A stretch of DNA of 64,000 nucleotides, taken from the NCBI GenBank assembly GCA_963795825.1, contig CAWCIW010000004.1, positions 248,001-312,000 of the forward strand, written 5' to 3'. Below are positions 18,901-27,017 of the stretch, piece by piece. Below the pieces are notes generated by a model that saw nothing but the letters and a program-made list of their open reading frames with translations, did not search any database and was not told the DNA's origin. Within the stretch, counting starts at the first letter, position 1. Each line of letters starts with the position of its first letter. Made by a program: the position numbers and the translations under genes. This DNA is from BOG-908 sp963795825. Its GTDB lineage: Bacteria > Pseudomonadota > Alphaproteobacteria > Acetobacterales > Acetobacteraceae.

Positions 18901-21532
18901 GACCAACGGCATAGGCACCCTCACGCTCGGCGAAGCCGGGCAGGTGGTGGGCCAGCTCCTGGTGTCCGGCACCTTCGCCGGTTCGTTCTTCGCCGTGCAG
19001 CCGGATGGCAGCGGCACCGAGATCAGCCTGGGCACCCAGGCGGCCAGCGGTCCGCCGCCTGGCACCGCCACGCCCGACCAGTATGTCTGGCAGGGCGGCC
19101 ATGGCCCGCTCTGGTCGACCGCCGGAAACTGGTCCGATGCCACGAGCGGACAGCTCCCGGCGCTGGTGGCGCCGGGGCTCAACAACCTCGTGTCGGTGGC
19201 TGGCGGCAACGGCAACGCGCTGCTCATCGACGGGCCGGCAAACGCGGCGGCCTTGAGCCTGAGCGGCACGGTGGCGCTGGCCGGCGCGTTCTCGTTCGGA
19301 ACGCTGGCGGTCGGCGGCGGTGGCGGGACGGGTATCCTCGCGCTGGGTGGCGGCGCCACGGTGGCCGCGGGCACAGCCGCGGTCGATGGCGGCATCGCGC
19401 TCAATGGCGGCGCATTGTCGGTGGGCGGCACGCTGGTGCTCGGCATGGCGGGCCAGACCGGGTTCCTCGACGTGGTCTCCGGCAACGCCACGGCCGGCGC
19501 GCTTCTCCTGGCGGCGGCAGGCAGCGCCGTGCTGGCGGGAGATGCGGGCAGTATCGAGATCGGCGGCCTGCAGGGCGCGGCCGCCGGCAGCGTGCAAATC
19601 GATGCCGGCGGCCTGTTGTCCGGTGCGGGCAATATCACCGCGGCTGGCGGCATCGTCGATTATGGCACCATCACCGCCGCGGGCGGCACGCTGTCGCTCG
19701 GCGCCGTGTCCGGCTCAGGCACGATGCTGGTCGGCGTGGGCGCCGAACTGGCGCTCACCGGTGCCGCAAGCAGCCAGCTCACCGCCGATTTCGCCGGCGG
19801 CGGCACGCTCGCTCTGGGCCAGCCGGCGCTCGCCACGGCACCGCAGATCGCCGATTTCGGCGTCGGCGACCAGATACTTCTCACCGCCGGGGGCGCCACC
19901 TCGGCCAGCTATGCGCAGACCGCGCCGAATACCGGCGTGCTCACCATCGAGGCCGGAGCGCAGGTCCTGGCCCAGCTCACGCTGCTGGGCGTCCAGGCCG
20001 GCCTTGAGTTTACCGTCGCCGCATCAACGGGCGGCGGCACGATCCTTACAGCAGTGCCGGACAATACGTCCGGGCCAGGGAGCATTATAATGCCAAGCAC
20101 ATCGGTCGACAGCAGTTTCGAGACAAACCAGCAGCAGATGAACCCGATGCTCCAGGCAGCCGGGCTGGATTACGCCCTGCCGGAGATCGACGCGTTCCTA
20201 GGCGGCGCCAGCTTCAACGAATGGTTCTCCGCGGACGGCCAGGCACCACCCGCGACCTCGACGAACTGGGCGCCCTTCCTGGGCTATCTCGAGGTGGTGG
20301 GCCCGCTGACCCAGACCGGACCCACAGGCGTGGGGCCGCTCTCGGCGATCGCGGTGCCGCAAAACGGGGCCGACGGCCAGCCCGGTACCGTCTATTTCCA
20401 TGCGCTCATCGCCGAAGGCGGCGAGCCGCTGATCCTGGTGGACAACAGCGCGGGCGGCGACCTTATCGTCGGCAATGCCGGCGGCGACACGATCTACGCC
20501 CATGCCGGCAACGACACGCTGGTCGGCGCCCTGGGCAGCAACACAACGTTCTCGTCCAACCTGACCGGCGCCACCAACCTGACCAACGGCAACGAGGTGT
20601 TCATCCACGGCGGCGGCAACGACACGTACTACACCAACGCGGACACCGCGGCGATCACCACCAGCGGCGGCAACAGCCGCCTTTTCCTGGGATCGGACGC
20701 CACCGTCACCCTCAATGGCGCGGACACGGTGATCTGCGGCGGTGGGCAGTCGGTGGACGTCACGGTCAACGCCGCCGTGGGCCTCGGCGCCAACTATGCA
20801 TTCGGCCCGTCCTCGCGCTCCAGTTCGCTCAATTTCCACGCCGGCAACACGCAATCCATCGTCGTGGGCAATGGGGGCGAGATCAACCTGTATGGCGGCG
20901 CCGGCAACGGCACCACGCTGTTCGCCAACAGCAGCGCGGTCGAATATCTCGGCGGCACTGGGGCCGCGAATATCGTCGGCGGCTCCTCGACCACCTACGT
21001 CTCAGGCGGCGCCGGCCCGGTGGACGTGTTCGGCGGCTCCGGCAACCTGATACTCACCAATGCCACCGGCGGTTCGGTCGCCGTGGTCAACCAGGGCAAC
21101 AACAACATCGCTGCGAATGGCGGGCTGAACGTCTGGCTGGGCGGCAGTTCGAACAACACGGTATCCGGCGCTGCCGGCGCGTTCGTCTACGGCGGCACCA
21201 ATGACGGCACCAACCTGTTCAACGCCGGCGCCGGCAGCGAGACACTGTGGGGCGGGCTGGGCACCGACGTGTTCCAGGGCGGCACCGGCCACGCGCTGCT
21301 GCAGAGCGGCGGCGGACACGATTCCTTCGATTTCCTCAACGGCAACGACGCGCACGATACGATCGGCGGCTTCGTGGTGGGCCAGGACTCGCTGAACCTG
21401 TCCGGCTTCGGCACGGCAGCACCGGCCATCACCTACGCTTACGGCGACAGCATACTCAACCTGCAGGACGGCACGCAGATCGTGGTGTACGGCGTGACCA
21501 ACCTGACCGCATCCTCGATACACCTGACGTAA
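15947..21532 (+). CDS. Giant surface/secreted protein: four beta-strand modules plus glycine-rich RTX-like C-terminus
   Basis: About 1861 residues, very rich in Gly, Ala, Thr and Ser, almost without Cys. Start ATG 15947 follows GAGAGG; a GTG at 15905 would add 14 residues. No N-terminal signal peptide is seen. Four modules of about 330-355 residues each begin with a Trp motif (VWxxGxGxWxxAxNWSDxTxG) and end with GxLxLxYG/xVxxLxxxGxF. The last 480 residues hold Asp/Gly/Asn repeats (GNAGGDTIYAHAGNDTLVG) and end in LTASSIHLT. This resembles RTX-type adhesins exported by a type I system with a C-terminal signal. No T1SS genes are adjacent. Role (adhesin, biofilm matrix or S-layer-like) is inference. 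Confidence 0.8.
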   Translation: MTARSFVWLSIGGGAWGLASNWADTTDGTSPSLLAPGAQDSVVVAGPTGAAVQTITGPGLAAAALFTGNSLLSGSFSIANLTLGQGAAGGLLELAAGTALQSGTANIVSGSLLAGGGSNFSVSGTLGLGSGGGQAAFNVTGGGMASVMSLFLGAGADSIYVDTASILEVGGTGQGQAGRLTIDAGGLLAGQGNANEFGAVVNNGTISAQGGTLAVGTLSGTGSLVIGAGATLALDGACGPGQSVSFAGANATLALQAEFDAPSGTLALFAPGDAIDVEGSLISQASFVAASQSGGTLTLYYGTQVADRLLLAGNYANDVFLTAGDGAGGTLITVAAGASGNGGTSPGTSTPDQYVWTGQGTLTSGRWNQAAYWSDVTRNQSPANLAPGVHDLVTIAGQQAAFDVISGPGNAASLTITGEVALTGAIAATTLAVGNTAGAYAAGTLDLVSGATLAATSATVSDGELSVAGSLSALSVAGTLVIGGTPFGVGQPTAALDVTSGGAVQAGTLQIGGGSANSIVTDPTGAIEIGTAGHAAAGALTVDAGAQLNGNGSINPYGLIVDNGTILASGGTLSLGTVSGTGSLLVGVGATLELLAATADPITLLGSINSGSSVLAFANARAAPTGTIAGLLPGDALDLEGSPLTAVQFSQASGGTGTLVLLYGSAVVARLAVSGSFANQRFVLLPDGNGGTMISLTTATSGGGGNQQTGTDQLAWANPVSGAWGRNATWTDNTTGNAATAPPGPQTPVIIAGPGGTVFEDITGQGTCASLSASGNTILSGTFATGQLTGGAGALVLGAGTTLTAAQAAFAGTDMLTSGNGALLSVSGTVSVGLGAVLDATSHGVVQCGTLALGGGAVTLDGVSSIEVGTLGGAALGAITVDFGALASGSGALSPGSVVDNGTILAQGGTLAVGPVSGAGVLQIGTGATLALLAADSSAIGFAGNGATLAIDSAALPTGIISGFQTGDGIVLGDTPIDSVSYQPGTNGIGTLTLGEAGQVVGQLLVSGTFAGSFFAVQPDGSGTEISLGTQAASGPPPGTATPDQYVWQGGHGPLWSTAGNWSDATSGQLPALVAPGLNNLVSVAGGNGNALLIDGPANAAALSLSGTVALAGAFSFGTLAVGGGGGTGILALGGGATVAAGTAAVDGGIALNGGALSVGGTLVLGMAGQTGFLDVVSGNATAGALLLAAAGSAVLAGDAGSIEIGGLQGAAAGSVQIDAGGLLSGAGNITAAGGIVDYGTITAAGGTLSLGAVSGSGTMLVGVGAELALTGAASSQLTADFAGGGTLALGQPALATAPQIADFGVGDQILLTAGGATSASYAQTAPNTGVLTIEAGAQVLAQLTLLGVQAGLEFTVAASTGGGTILTAVPDNTSGPGSIIMPSTSVDSSFETNQQQMNPMLQAAGLDYALPEIDAFLGGASFNEWFSADGQAPPATSTNWAPFLGYLEVVGPLTQTGPTGVGPLSAIAVPQNGADGQPGTVYFHALIAEGGEPLILVDNSAGGDLIVGNAGGDTIYAHAGNDTLVGALGSNTTFSSNLTGATNLTNGNEVFIHGGGNDTYYTNADTAAITTSGGNSRLFLGSDATVTLNGADTVICGGGQSVDVTVNAAVGLGANYAFGPSSRSSSLNFHAGNTQSIVVGNGGEINLYGGAGNGTTLFANSSAVEYLGGTGAANIVGGSSTTYVSGGAGPVDVFGGSGNLILTNATGGSVAVVNQGNNNIAANGGLNVWLGGSSNNTVSGAAGAFVYGGTNDGTNLFNAGAGSETLWGGLGTDVFQGGTGHALLQSGGGHDSFDFLNGNDAHDTIGGFVVGQDSLNLSGFGTAAPAITYAYGDSILNLQDGTQIVVYGVTNLTASSIHLT
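15960..20085 (+). repeat. Four tandem ~1-kb coding modules inside the giant surface protein
   Basis: Approximate module starts are 15960, 16990, 18070 and 19066, marked by FVWLSIGGGAWGLASNW, QYVWTGQGTLTSGRW, QLAWANPVSGAWGRNATW and QYVWQGGHGPLWSTAGNW. Within each module there is a mid-point VVDNGTI(L/T)AxGGTLxxGxVSGxG motif and an end motif for GD-x-(I/L)-x-(L/V)-(E/T)-G. Modules are diverged, so duplication is old. Confidence 0.75.
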
Positions 21533-21540
21533 GGCGCGAT

Positions 21541-21568
21541 CCGGTCCCGCAGGCGGCTGCGGGACCGG
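21541..21568 (+). terminator. Stem-loop terminator after the giant surface protein gene
   Basis: CCGGTCCCGCAG, loop GCGG, CTGCGGGACCGG: a perfect 12-bp GC-rich stem starting nine bases after the stop codon. No T tract follows, so termination may depend on the hairpin alone or on Rho. Confidence 0.7.
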
Positions 21569-21749
21569 GACCTCATCCCCCCGCGCGCGCCCGCGCACTT
21601 TTTTGCGGCGAATTCCCAAAAAACCGAGACGTTTCTTGCCAACAGGGTCGTCATCCTCTTGCCCCGACTCCACTACGCCCCCTAACGTATTGAAGTCAGT
21701 GCACCAGCCGGCATCCCGGCCAGGAAGCTGCCTCCTGGGGAGACCCCGC

Positions 21750-22247
21750 ATGTCCCTAAGCCTGCAAGCCAGCGCCGCCGCCAACCCGCTCGACGTCGTC
21801 GAGCAGATCGTATCGGCAAACGAATGGTCGTTCGATCGCCGGTCGGACGCCGAGATGGCCGCGGAGGCACCCGGCAAATGGTGCGATTACGGGCTGTATT
21901 TCAGCTGGTCGGCCGAGATCTCGGCCATGCACTTCACCTGCACGTTCGACCTCAAGGTGCCAGCGCCGCGCCGCGCCGCGCTCTACGAGCTGCTGGCACG
22001 CGCCAACGAGCGCCTGTGGATCGGCCATTTCGGCATGGACAGCGACGATGGCATGCCGCTGTTCCGCCACTCGGTCCTGCTGCGCGGCGCGCCCGGCGCG
22101 TCGGCCGAGAGCCTGGAAGACATGGTCGATATCGCGATCACCGAGTGCGAGCGCTTCTATCCGGCGTTCCAGTTCGTGCTGTGGGGCGGCAAGACGCCGG
22201 CCGACGCGCTGGAAGCCGCCATGCTGGAATGCGTGGGCGAAGCCTGA
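21750..22247 (+). CDS. YbjN domain-containing protein
   Basis: A 165-residue soluble protein of the YbjN family, whose fold resembles type III secretion chaperones but whose role is unknown. Marks are WCDYGLYFSWSAEISAMHFTCTFDLKV (spread over two strands), LWIGHFGMDSDDGMPLFRHSVLLRG and the C-terminal helix with CERFYPAFQFVLWGGK. In alphaproteobacteria this gene commonly precedes proC, as here, 14 bp away on the same strand, so the two are probably one transcript. ATG 21750 is used; an upstream in-frame start at 21603 lacks support. Confidence 0.85.
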   Translation: MSLSLQASAAANPLDVVEQIVSANEWSFDRRSDAEMAAEAPGKWCDYGLYFSWSAEISAMHFTCTFDLKVPAPRRAALYELLARANERLWIGHFGMDSDDGMPLFRHSVLLRGAPGASAESLEDMVDIAITECERFYPAFQFVLWGGKTPADALEAAMLECVGEA

Positions 22248-22261
22248 GCGCGGCCAGGCGC

Positions 22262-23074
22262 ATGACCGACCAGGGCTTGCCGGCGATCCTGCTGCTCGGC
22301 GCCGGCCGCATGGGGGCCGCAATGTTCGCCAGCTGGGCGGGGCTCGGACTGCCCTCCTCGGTGCTGGTGGACCCCGCGCTGCCGCCGAACGTGGCCCGCC
22401 CGCAGGACCGGCTAGTCGCCAGCATCGCGGACCTGCCGGCCGGCTTTGCGCCAAAAGCGGCCATCCTGGCGATCAAGCCGCAGATAGCGGAAAGCCTGCT
22501 GCCGGTGCTGTGCAGCCTGCTGCCGGCCGATACCATCGTATTGTCGATACTCGCGGGCCTGCCGATCGCGCGGCTGGCGGACCTGCTCGGCGGCGGACGC
22601 GCCGTGGTGCGCGCGATGCCGAACACGCCGGCCGCGATCGGCCAGGGCATGACGGTCGCCGTCGCCGGCCCGGGCGTATCATCGGCGCAGCACGATCTGT
22701 GCGCGCGCCTGCTCACGGCGTGCGGCGAGCTGGCGTGGCTCGGCGACGAGACCCTGATCGACGCGGTGACAGCGGTTTCCGGCTGCGGGCCTGCCTATGT
22801 GTTCCTGCTGGCCGAGCTGCTGGAGAAAGAGGGCATCGCCCTCGGCCTGCCGCACGCCTTGGCACGGCAGCTGGCGCGCAAGACGGTATCGGGCGCGGGC
22901 GCCTTGCTGGCCGCGTCGGCCGACGAGTCCGGACAGCTTCGGCGCGACGTCACCAGCCCGAACGGCGTCACGGAACGTGCACTCGCGGTGTTGATGGAGG
23001 CGGCAGCCTGGCCCGCTTCCATCGCGCGCGCCCTGGCAGCGGCGGTGGCGCGCTCCCGCGAGCTCGCGCGCTAG
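22262..23074 (+). CDS. proC: Pyrroline-5-carboxylate reductase
   Basis: NAD(P)H-dependent last step of proline synthesis, cytosolic. The 270 residues show the Rossmann start ILLLGAGRMGAAMF, AILAIKPQ, VRAMPNTPAAIGQGMT and the family signature region SGCGPAYVFLLAELLEKEGIA (cut by frame here at no point) with the later DVTSPNGVTERAL. ATG 22262 lies 14 bp after the YbjN gene. No other proline genes are near, which is usual for the YbjN-proC-COQ9 arrangement in alphaproteobacteria. Confidence 0.94.
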   Translation: MTDQGLPAILLLGAGRMGAAMFASWAGLGLPSSVLVDPALPPNVARPQDRLVASIADLPAGFAPKAAILAIKPQIAESLLPVLCSLLPADTIVLSILAGLPIARLADLLGGGRAVVRAMPNTPAAIGQGMTVAVAGPGVSSAQHDLCARLLTACGELAWLGDETLIDAVTAVSGCGPAYVFLLAELLEKEGIALGLPHALARQLARKTVSGAGALLAASADESGQLRRDVTSPNGVTERALAVLMEAAAWPASIARALAAAVARSRELAR

Positions 23075-23180
23075 CCAGGCTGCAGCGCGCGGCGAAAAAG
23101 AACCGCTTGCTTTCCGCCACCCTACCGGCAATCCAACCCGGCCCAATCTGTCCGCCAGCCGAAGCAGGAAGCCGCCCCAG

Positions 23181-23869
23181 ATGACCGACCAAGAGTTCGA
23201 CCAGGCCCTGATCTCGGCCGCTTTCACCCTGGCCGCCGCCTCCGGCTGGGCCGCGGTGACCCCGGCCGCGGCCGCGCGCGCCGGCGGGCTGAAGCTCGAG
23301 CAGGCGCGCGCCCGCTTCGCCAACGCGCACGCCATCCTGCTGCGGTTCGGCCAGCTCGCCGACGAACACGCGCTGTCCGACGCGCTGGATATCGGCCCGG
23401 TGCGCGAGCGGCTGTTCGACGTGGTGATGCGGCGCTTCGACGCCTGCAGCAGCACCGCGCCGGCGTGCTCGCTCTGCTCGACGGTCTGACCACCGACCCA
23501 GCCACCGCGATTGGGCTGGCCGGGGCCACCACGAACAGCATGGCGTGGATGCTCGAGGCGGCGGGCGTGCCGGCGGCCGGGTGGCGCGGTGCGGTGGCGT
23601 CGCAGGGCATGGTCGGCGTGTGGCTCTACACCCTGCGGGCCTGGCGGACCGACGAGTCCGTCGATCTGTCCGGCACCATGGCCGCGCTGGACCGCGCGCT
23701 GACACGCGCCGAGCGGCTGGCCGGCTGGCTATATCATACGCCGGCTGCTTCCGAGGCGGAGCATGAGCCCAAGCCGTTTCCGGAGCCCGATCCTGAGGAT
23801 GCGGCCGCCGTTGCTGCGGCGATCAGCGGGGCTGCCGATATGCCGCCGCCGGAGGCTGGTGCTATTTAA
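23181..23869 (+). CDS. COQ9/TetR-like family protein, split by a 1-base frameshift
   Basis: Helical protein of about 229 residues resembling COQ9, a lipid-binding ubiquinone-biosynthesis accessory factor with a TetR-like fold. The N-terminal helices (ISAAFTLAAASGWAAVTPAAAARAGG) look like a degenerate helix-turn-helix; the C-terminal part has SMAWMLEAAGV, VASQGMVGVWLYTLRAW and WLYHTP, typical of the bacterial COQ9 family. The frame breaks at 23443-23444, where one missing C restores RRFDALQQHRAGVLALLDGL. It follows proC on the same strand. Function is by family inference. Confidence 0.75.
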
Positions 23870-24030
23870 GGCAAGAAAGCAGTCCTTTTTCGAGAAAAAG
23901 GACCAAAAAGCTTTTGCTATGACGCCTGCATCTTGGCATCGCCCTGTCTGACAGAGCGAACGGCTTGCAGACACAGCGCAGGCCAACGTGCAGGCGTAAC
24001 AGCAAACGCTTTTTGGTCCTTGCGCGCCCC
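23870..24030. repeat. Composite hairpin repeat, copy 5 (right half decayed)
   Basis: Left half intact: CCTTTTTCGAGAAAAAGG stem and box AAAAAGCTTTTGC, then GACGCCTGCA. The right half keeps the inner arm GCAGGCG and box (AAACGCTTTTTGG) but then diverges into TCCTTGCGCGCCC, so its hairpin is lost. Starts right after the COQ9-like stop. Subfamily a. Confidence 0.8.
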
Positions 24031-24119
24031 ACCGCAAAAACACCTTTCCCGCCTTCCATCCCGGCCGCATTGTACACGCGAGCGGCGGCAAGCCGCACGC
24101 GTCCCAGGGAGAAAGTTAC

Positions 24120-24569
24120 ATGGCCGACTCTGCCGATCCTGCCTCCATCCTGACCGAAATGACCCGGCGTTTCACCGAGATGCGCTTCCCGACGATGATC
24201 CCGGACAGCTCGGCGCTGCTCGCGGCGCATCGCCGCAACATGGAAGTGCTGTCCAACGCGAACCGGCTGGCGCTGGAAGGCGCCCAGGCCGTGGCCCGCC
24301 GGCACATGGAGATCATGCAGCAGACGATGACGGAGCTGTCCGAGCACATGCGCGAACTGGCCGTGCCGGAAACCCCGCAGGCCAAGGCCGCCCGCCAGGC
24401 GGATCTGGTGCGGAAATCCTACGAGCGCGCGGTGGCCAACATACGTGACCTGTCCGACCTCATTCAGCGCTCCAACGGCGAGGCGCTCTCGGTGTTGAGC
24501 GAGCGCTTCAAGGAAGCGATGGACGAGGTCAAGGGCCTGCTGGAGAAATCCGAGCATCCCCCCGCCTGA
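24120..24569 (+). CDS. Phasin family protein
   Basis: A 149-residue, wholly helical, Gln/Glu/Ala-rich protein typical of phasins, which coat polyhydroxyalkanoate granules. The central helix NMEVLSNANRLALEGAQAVARRHMEIMQQTM is spread over the phasin motif (NxEAxxxANQxxxEGxQAVxxRQ). ATG 24120 is preceded by a GGGAGAAAG ribosome site. No PHA synthase is nearby. Family confident; granule role inferred. Confidence 0.85.
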   Translation: MADSADPASILTEMTRRFTEMRFPTMIPDSSALLAAHRRNMEVLSNANRLALEGAQAVARRHMEIMQQTMTELSEHMRELAVPETPQAKAARQADLVRKSYERAVANIRDLSDLIQRSNGEALSVLSERFKEAMDEVKGLLEKSEHPPA

Positions 24570-24630
24570 CCTCCCTGATGCGGACCTGGCCGATGCGCGC
24601 CGCGACACGCTGGGCGCGGGGCAGCCCGCG

Positions 24631-25272
24631 ATGGCCGCACGGTCTTACGCCGTCAAGGAGATCTTCCTCACCTTGCAGGGCGAAGGCATGCAGGCCGGCC
24701 GCGCGGCCGTGTTCTGCCGCTTCGCCGGCTGCAATCTGTGGTCCGGCCTGGAGCGCGACCGCGCCGCTGCGATTTGCCGCTTCTGCGACACCGATTTCGT
24801 GGGCCTCGACGGCACCGGCGGCGGCCGTTTCGCCGATGCCGGTGCGCTCGCCACCGCCATCGAAGCGGCCTGGGTCGGTGGCCCGCAGGATCGCCTCGTC
24901 GTGCTGACCGGCGGCGAACCGCTGCTGCAGGTGGATGCGCGCCTCACCGCCGCGTTGCACGAGCGCGGGTTCGAGATCGCGGTCGAGACGAACGGCACGC
25001 AGCCGCTTCCGCCCGGGCTGGACTGGGTGTGCGTGAGCCCAAAAGCGCGCGCGCCGCTGGCACTGGCCGGCGGCGACGAATGCAAGCTCGTATTCCCCCA
25101 GCCAGGCGCGGAGCCGGCCCTGTTCGCGCATCTGGCATTCCGCCACTTCCTCCTGCAGCCCATGGACGGGCCGGACGCGGCGGCGAACACGCAGGCGGCG
25201 ATCGCCTATTGCCTGGCGCATCCGAAGTGGCGGCTCAGTGCGCAAACACACAAGATGCTTGGCCTTCGGTAG
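24631..25272 (+). CDS. queE: 7-carboxy-7-deazaguanine synthase
   Basis: Radical-SAM enzyme converting 6-carboxytetrahydropterin to CDG in queuosine/7-deazaguanine synthesis. The 213 residues open YAVKEIFLTLQGEGMQAGRAAVF; the cluster ligands are in FCRFAGCNLW and the later CRFCDTDF (the extended Cys spacing typical of one QueE class). LTGGEPLLQVD and VETNGTQPLP bind SAM and substrate; SPKAR and HPKWRLSAQTHKMLGL complete the match. The queC and queD genes are not in the window, but queF, queG, queA and tgt are. Confidence 0.92.
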   Translation: MAARSYAVKEIFLTLQGEGMQAGRAAVFCRFAGCNLWSGLERDRAAAICRFCDTDFVGLDGTGGGRFADAGALATAIEAAWVGGPQDRLVVLTGGEPLLQVDARLTAALHERGFEIAVETNGTQPLPPGLDWVCVSPKARAPLALAGGDECKLVFPQPGAEPALFAHLAFRHFLLQPMDGPDAAANTQAAIAYCLAHPKWRLSAQTHKMLGLR

Positions 25273-25989
25273 TTACGCCGTGGTCTCCACCGACCAGGTT
25301 GCCGACCGCACGAACGAGGCCGCCGCCAGCGCTGCCACCACGCCGTCCAGCTCGGCGTCGGCTGCGGTGTTCGGCACCAGCACGGCGGCAAGCTCCACCT
25401 GGCCGTCGCTCTCCGACAGCGTCTCCACCTCGCGCACCGGATAGTTCGCCCGGTCCAGCTCGGCATCCAGCAGGTCGCGCGTGCGCGATACATCCTCCGG
25501 CCGGCAGACGACGTGCACGCGGTATTCCGCCTCGGTGACATCCGCGCTGATCGGCCGGCGGTTGATCCAGTTCACCACAGGGCGCAGCAGCGTGTTGCCG
25601 GCCAGTACCAGCACCGTCAGCGCCGTGGCCTCGCCGGGCAGGCCGGCGCCGGCGAACGTGCCCACAGCCGCCGAGCACCAAAGCGTGGCCGCCGTGTTCA
25701 GGCCGCGTATGTTTGTGCCGTCCTTCAGGATCACCCCGGCGCCGAGGAAGCCGATGCCGGAGACCACGTAGCTGATCACCCGCGTGGCGCCGTCCGGGCC
25801 CGCCAGCCGCAGCCCGAGATCGGAGAACGCGGCGGCGCCCAAAGCCACCAGCGTGTTGGTGCGCAGCCCGGCATTGCGTTGTCGCAACTGGCGTTCCAGG
25901 CCGATCGCGGCGCCCAGCACGAACGCCGCCGCGAGGGCCACCAGCGTATGCGCGAAAGGATGGCCGGCAAATGCGCGCAAAAGGGACAT
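25273..25989 (-). CDS. MgtC/SapB family membrane protein
   Basis: A 238-residue inner-membrane protein. The start at 25989 (MSLLRAFAGHPFAHTLVALAAAF) is chosen because the family N-terminus begins here; the open frame runs further upstream without similarity. About five membrane helices carry the signatures AAIGLERQLRQRNAGLRTNTLVALG (over two segments) and GIGFLGAGVILKDG, followed by a cytoplasmic C-terminal domain (VHVVCRPEDV ... VRSATWSVET). Homologues act in Mg2+ limitation and intracellular growth; the role here is unknown. Confidence 0.88.
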   Translation of the reverse strand: MSLLRAFAGHPFAHTLVALAAAFVLGAAIGLERQLRQRNAGLRTNTLVALGAAAFSDLGLRLAGPDGATRVISYVVSGIGFLGAGVILKDGTNIRGLNTAATLWCSAAVGTFAGAGLPGEATALTVLVLAGNTLLRPVVNWINRRPISADVTEAEYRVHVVCRPEDVSRTRDLLDAELDRANYPVREVETLSESDGQVELAAVLVPNTAADAELDGVVAALAAASFVRSATWSVETTA

Positions 25990-26157
25990 GCCGCATCGAT
26001 AGCAGGCTGCGCCGGCATCGGAATATCCCGGCGGTCGATCCGCGATACTTATGAACGGGGCTTTATCCGATGCGTTTCCGGTGTATGCTCCCCTTACATG
26101 GGCGATGCGCCTTGGCGGCGCGGCTACGCTCATGCAACATCATGCGCGGACGATTTC

Positions 26158-26847
26158 ATGCCGAAGACGGAAAACTGGCAAAGACGGCGTCGGTCCGAGA
26201 AGGGGTTCGATGAATACGCCCCAGACCCCGTGACACCGGCGCCCTCATACCCGCGTCGGCCGATGGCGCCGATGCCGATGGCGGACGGCCCGGAGAGCAC
26301 CGCCATCGTGAAATGGTTCAATGCCGAAAAGGGTTTCGGGTTCGTCGAGATCATCGATGGCGGCGGCGACGTTTTCCTCCACGCCAGCGTGCTGACACGC
26401 GCCGGCGTGACTGCGGTGAGTCCGGGCGCCACGCTCAAGGTCCGTACCGGCCAGGGCCAGAAGGGGCCGCAGGTGATGGAGGTGATCGAGGTCGACGAGA
26501 GCACCGCCGGCGCCGCGATGCCGTCCGCGCCGCGCCCGCCGAGGCAGGATCGCGGCGACTATGCCGGCGGCGGTTTCGGCGGCGGTGGCGGTTTCAGCGC
26601 CCCGCGCCGCGCGTTCGATGCGTCGCCCGGCGCGTCCGGCCCCGAGCAGCCCGGCACGGTGAAATGGTACAACGCCACCAAGGGGTTCGGCTTCATCGCA
26701 CCCGAGGATGGCGGCAAGGACGTGTTCGTGCATGCCTCCGCGCTGCGCCGCGCCGGCCTGGTAGAGCTGGCGGAAGGCCAGCGCGTGCAGATCCAGATCA
26801 CCCAAGGCCAGAAAGGCCCGGAAGCCGCCTCCATCCGTCCCGAATAA
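26158..26847 (+). CDS. Double cold-shock-domain protein
   Basis: About 229 residues with two CspA-type single-strand nucleic-acid binding domains: CSD1 (IVKWFNAEKGFGFVEI ... VFLHASVL) and CSD2 (TVKWYNATKGFGFIAP ... VFVHASAL), joined by a Gly/Pro-rich linker (GGGFGGGGGFSAP). Both RNP motifs are intact in each domain. Such two-domain proteins are common in alphaproteobacteria and act as RNA chaperones. The start is uncertain: ATG 26158 (MPKTENW) is preferred over the upstream MGDAPW at about 26098; a short form could start at MPMADGP. Confidence 0.85.
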   Translation: MPKTENWQRRRRSEKGFDEYAPDPVTPAPSYPRRPMAPMPMADGPESTAIVKWFNAEKGFGFVEIIDGGGDVFLHASVLTRAGVTAVSPGATLKVRTGQGQKGPQVMEVIEVDESTAGAAMPSAPRPPRQDRGDYAGGGFGGGGGFSAPRRAFDASPGASGPEQPGTVKWYNATKGFGFIAPEDGGKDVFVHASALRRAGLVELAEGQRVQIQITQGQKGPEAASIRPE

Positions 26848-26885
26848 CCGCCTCAGAAGAAACGCAGCATCCAAACAGCAATAAG

Positions 26886-26936
26886 GAGCAAAAGTTTTTT
26901 GGTCCTTTTTTTCAAAAAAGGACTGCTTCCTTGCTA
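26886..26936. repeat. Hairpin repeat, copy 6 (single right half)
   Basis: GGAGCAAAAGTTTTTTGG box followed by a stem CCTTTTTTTCAAAAAAGG and ACTGCTTCCTTGC. Subfamily b. Lies downstream of the cold-shock gene and upstream of msrA; no matching left half is adjacent. Confidence 0.78.
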
Positions 26937-27017
26937 GCCAGACTTTCCCAGGCGCTAAGGTCTTTCCTTCCAACAAGAACATCGCCATCTCCGCCCTCAT
27001 CCTGGGAGGCAAGCAAG

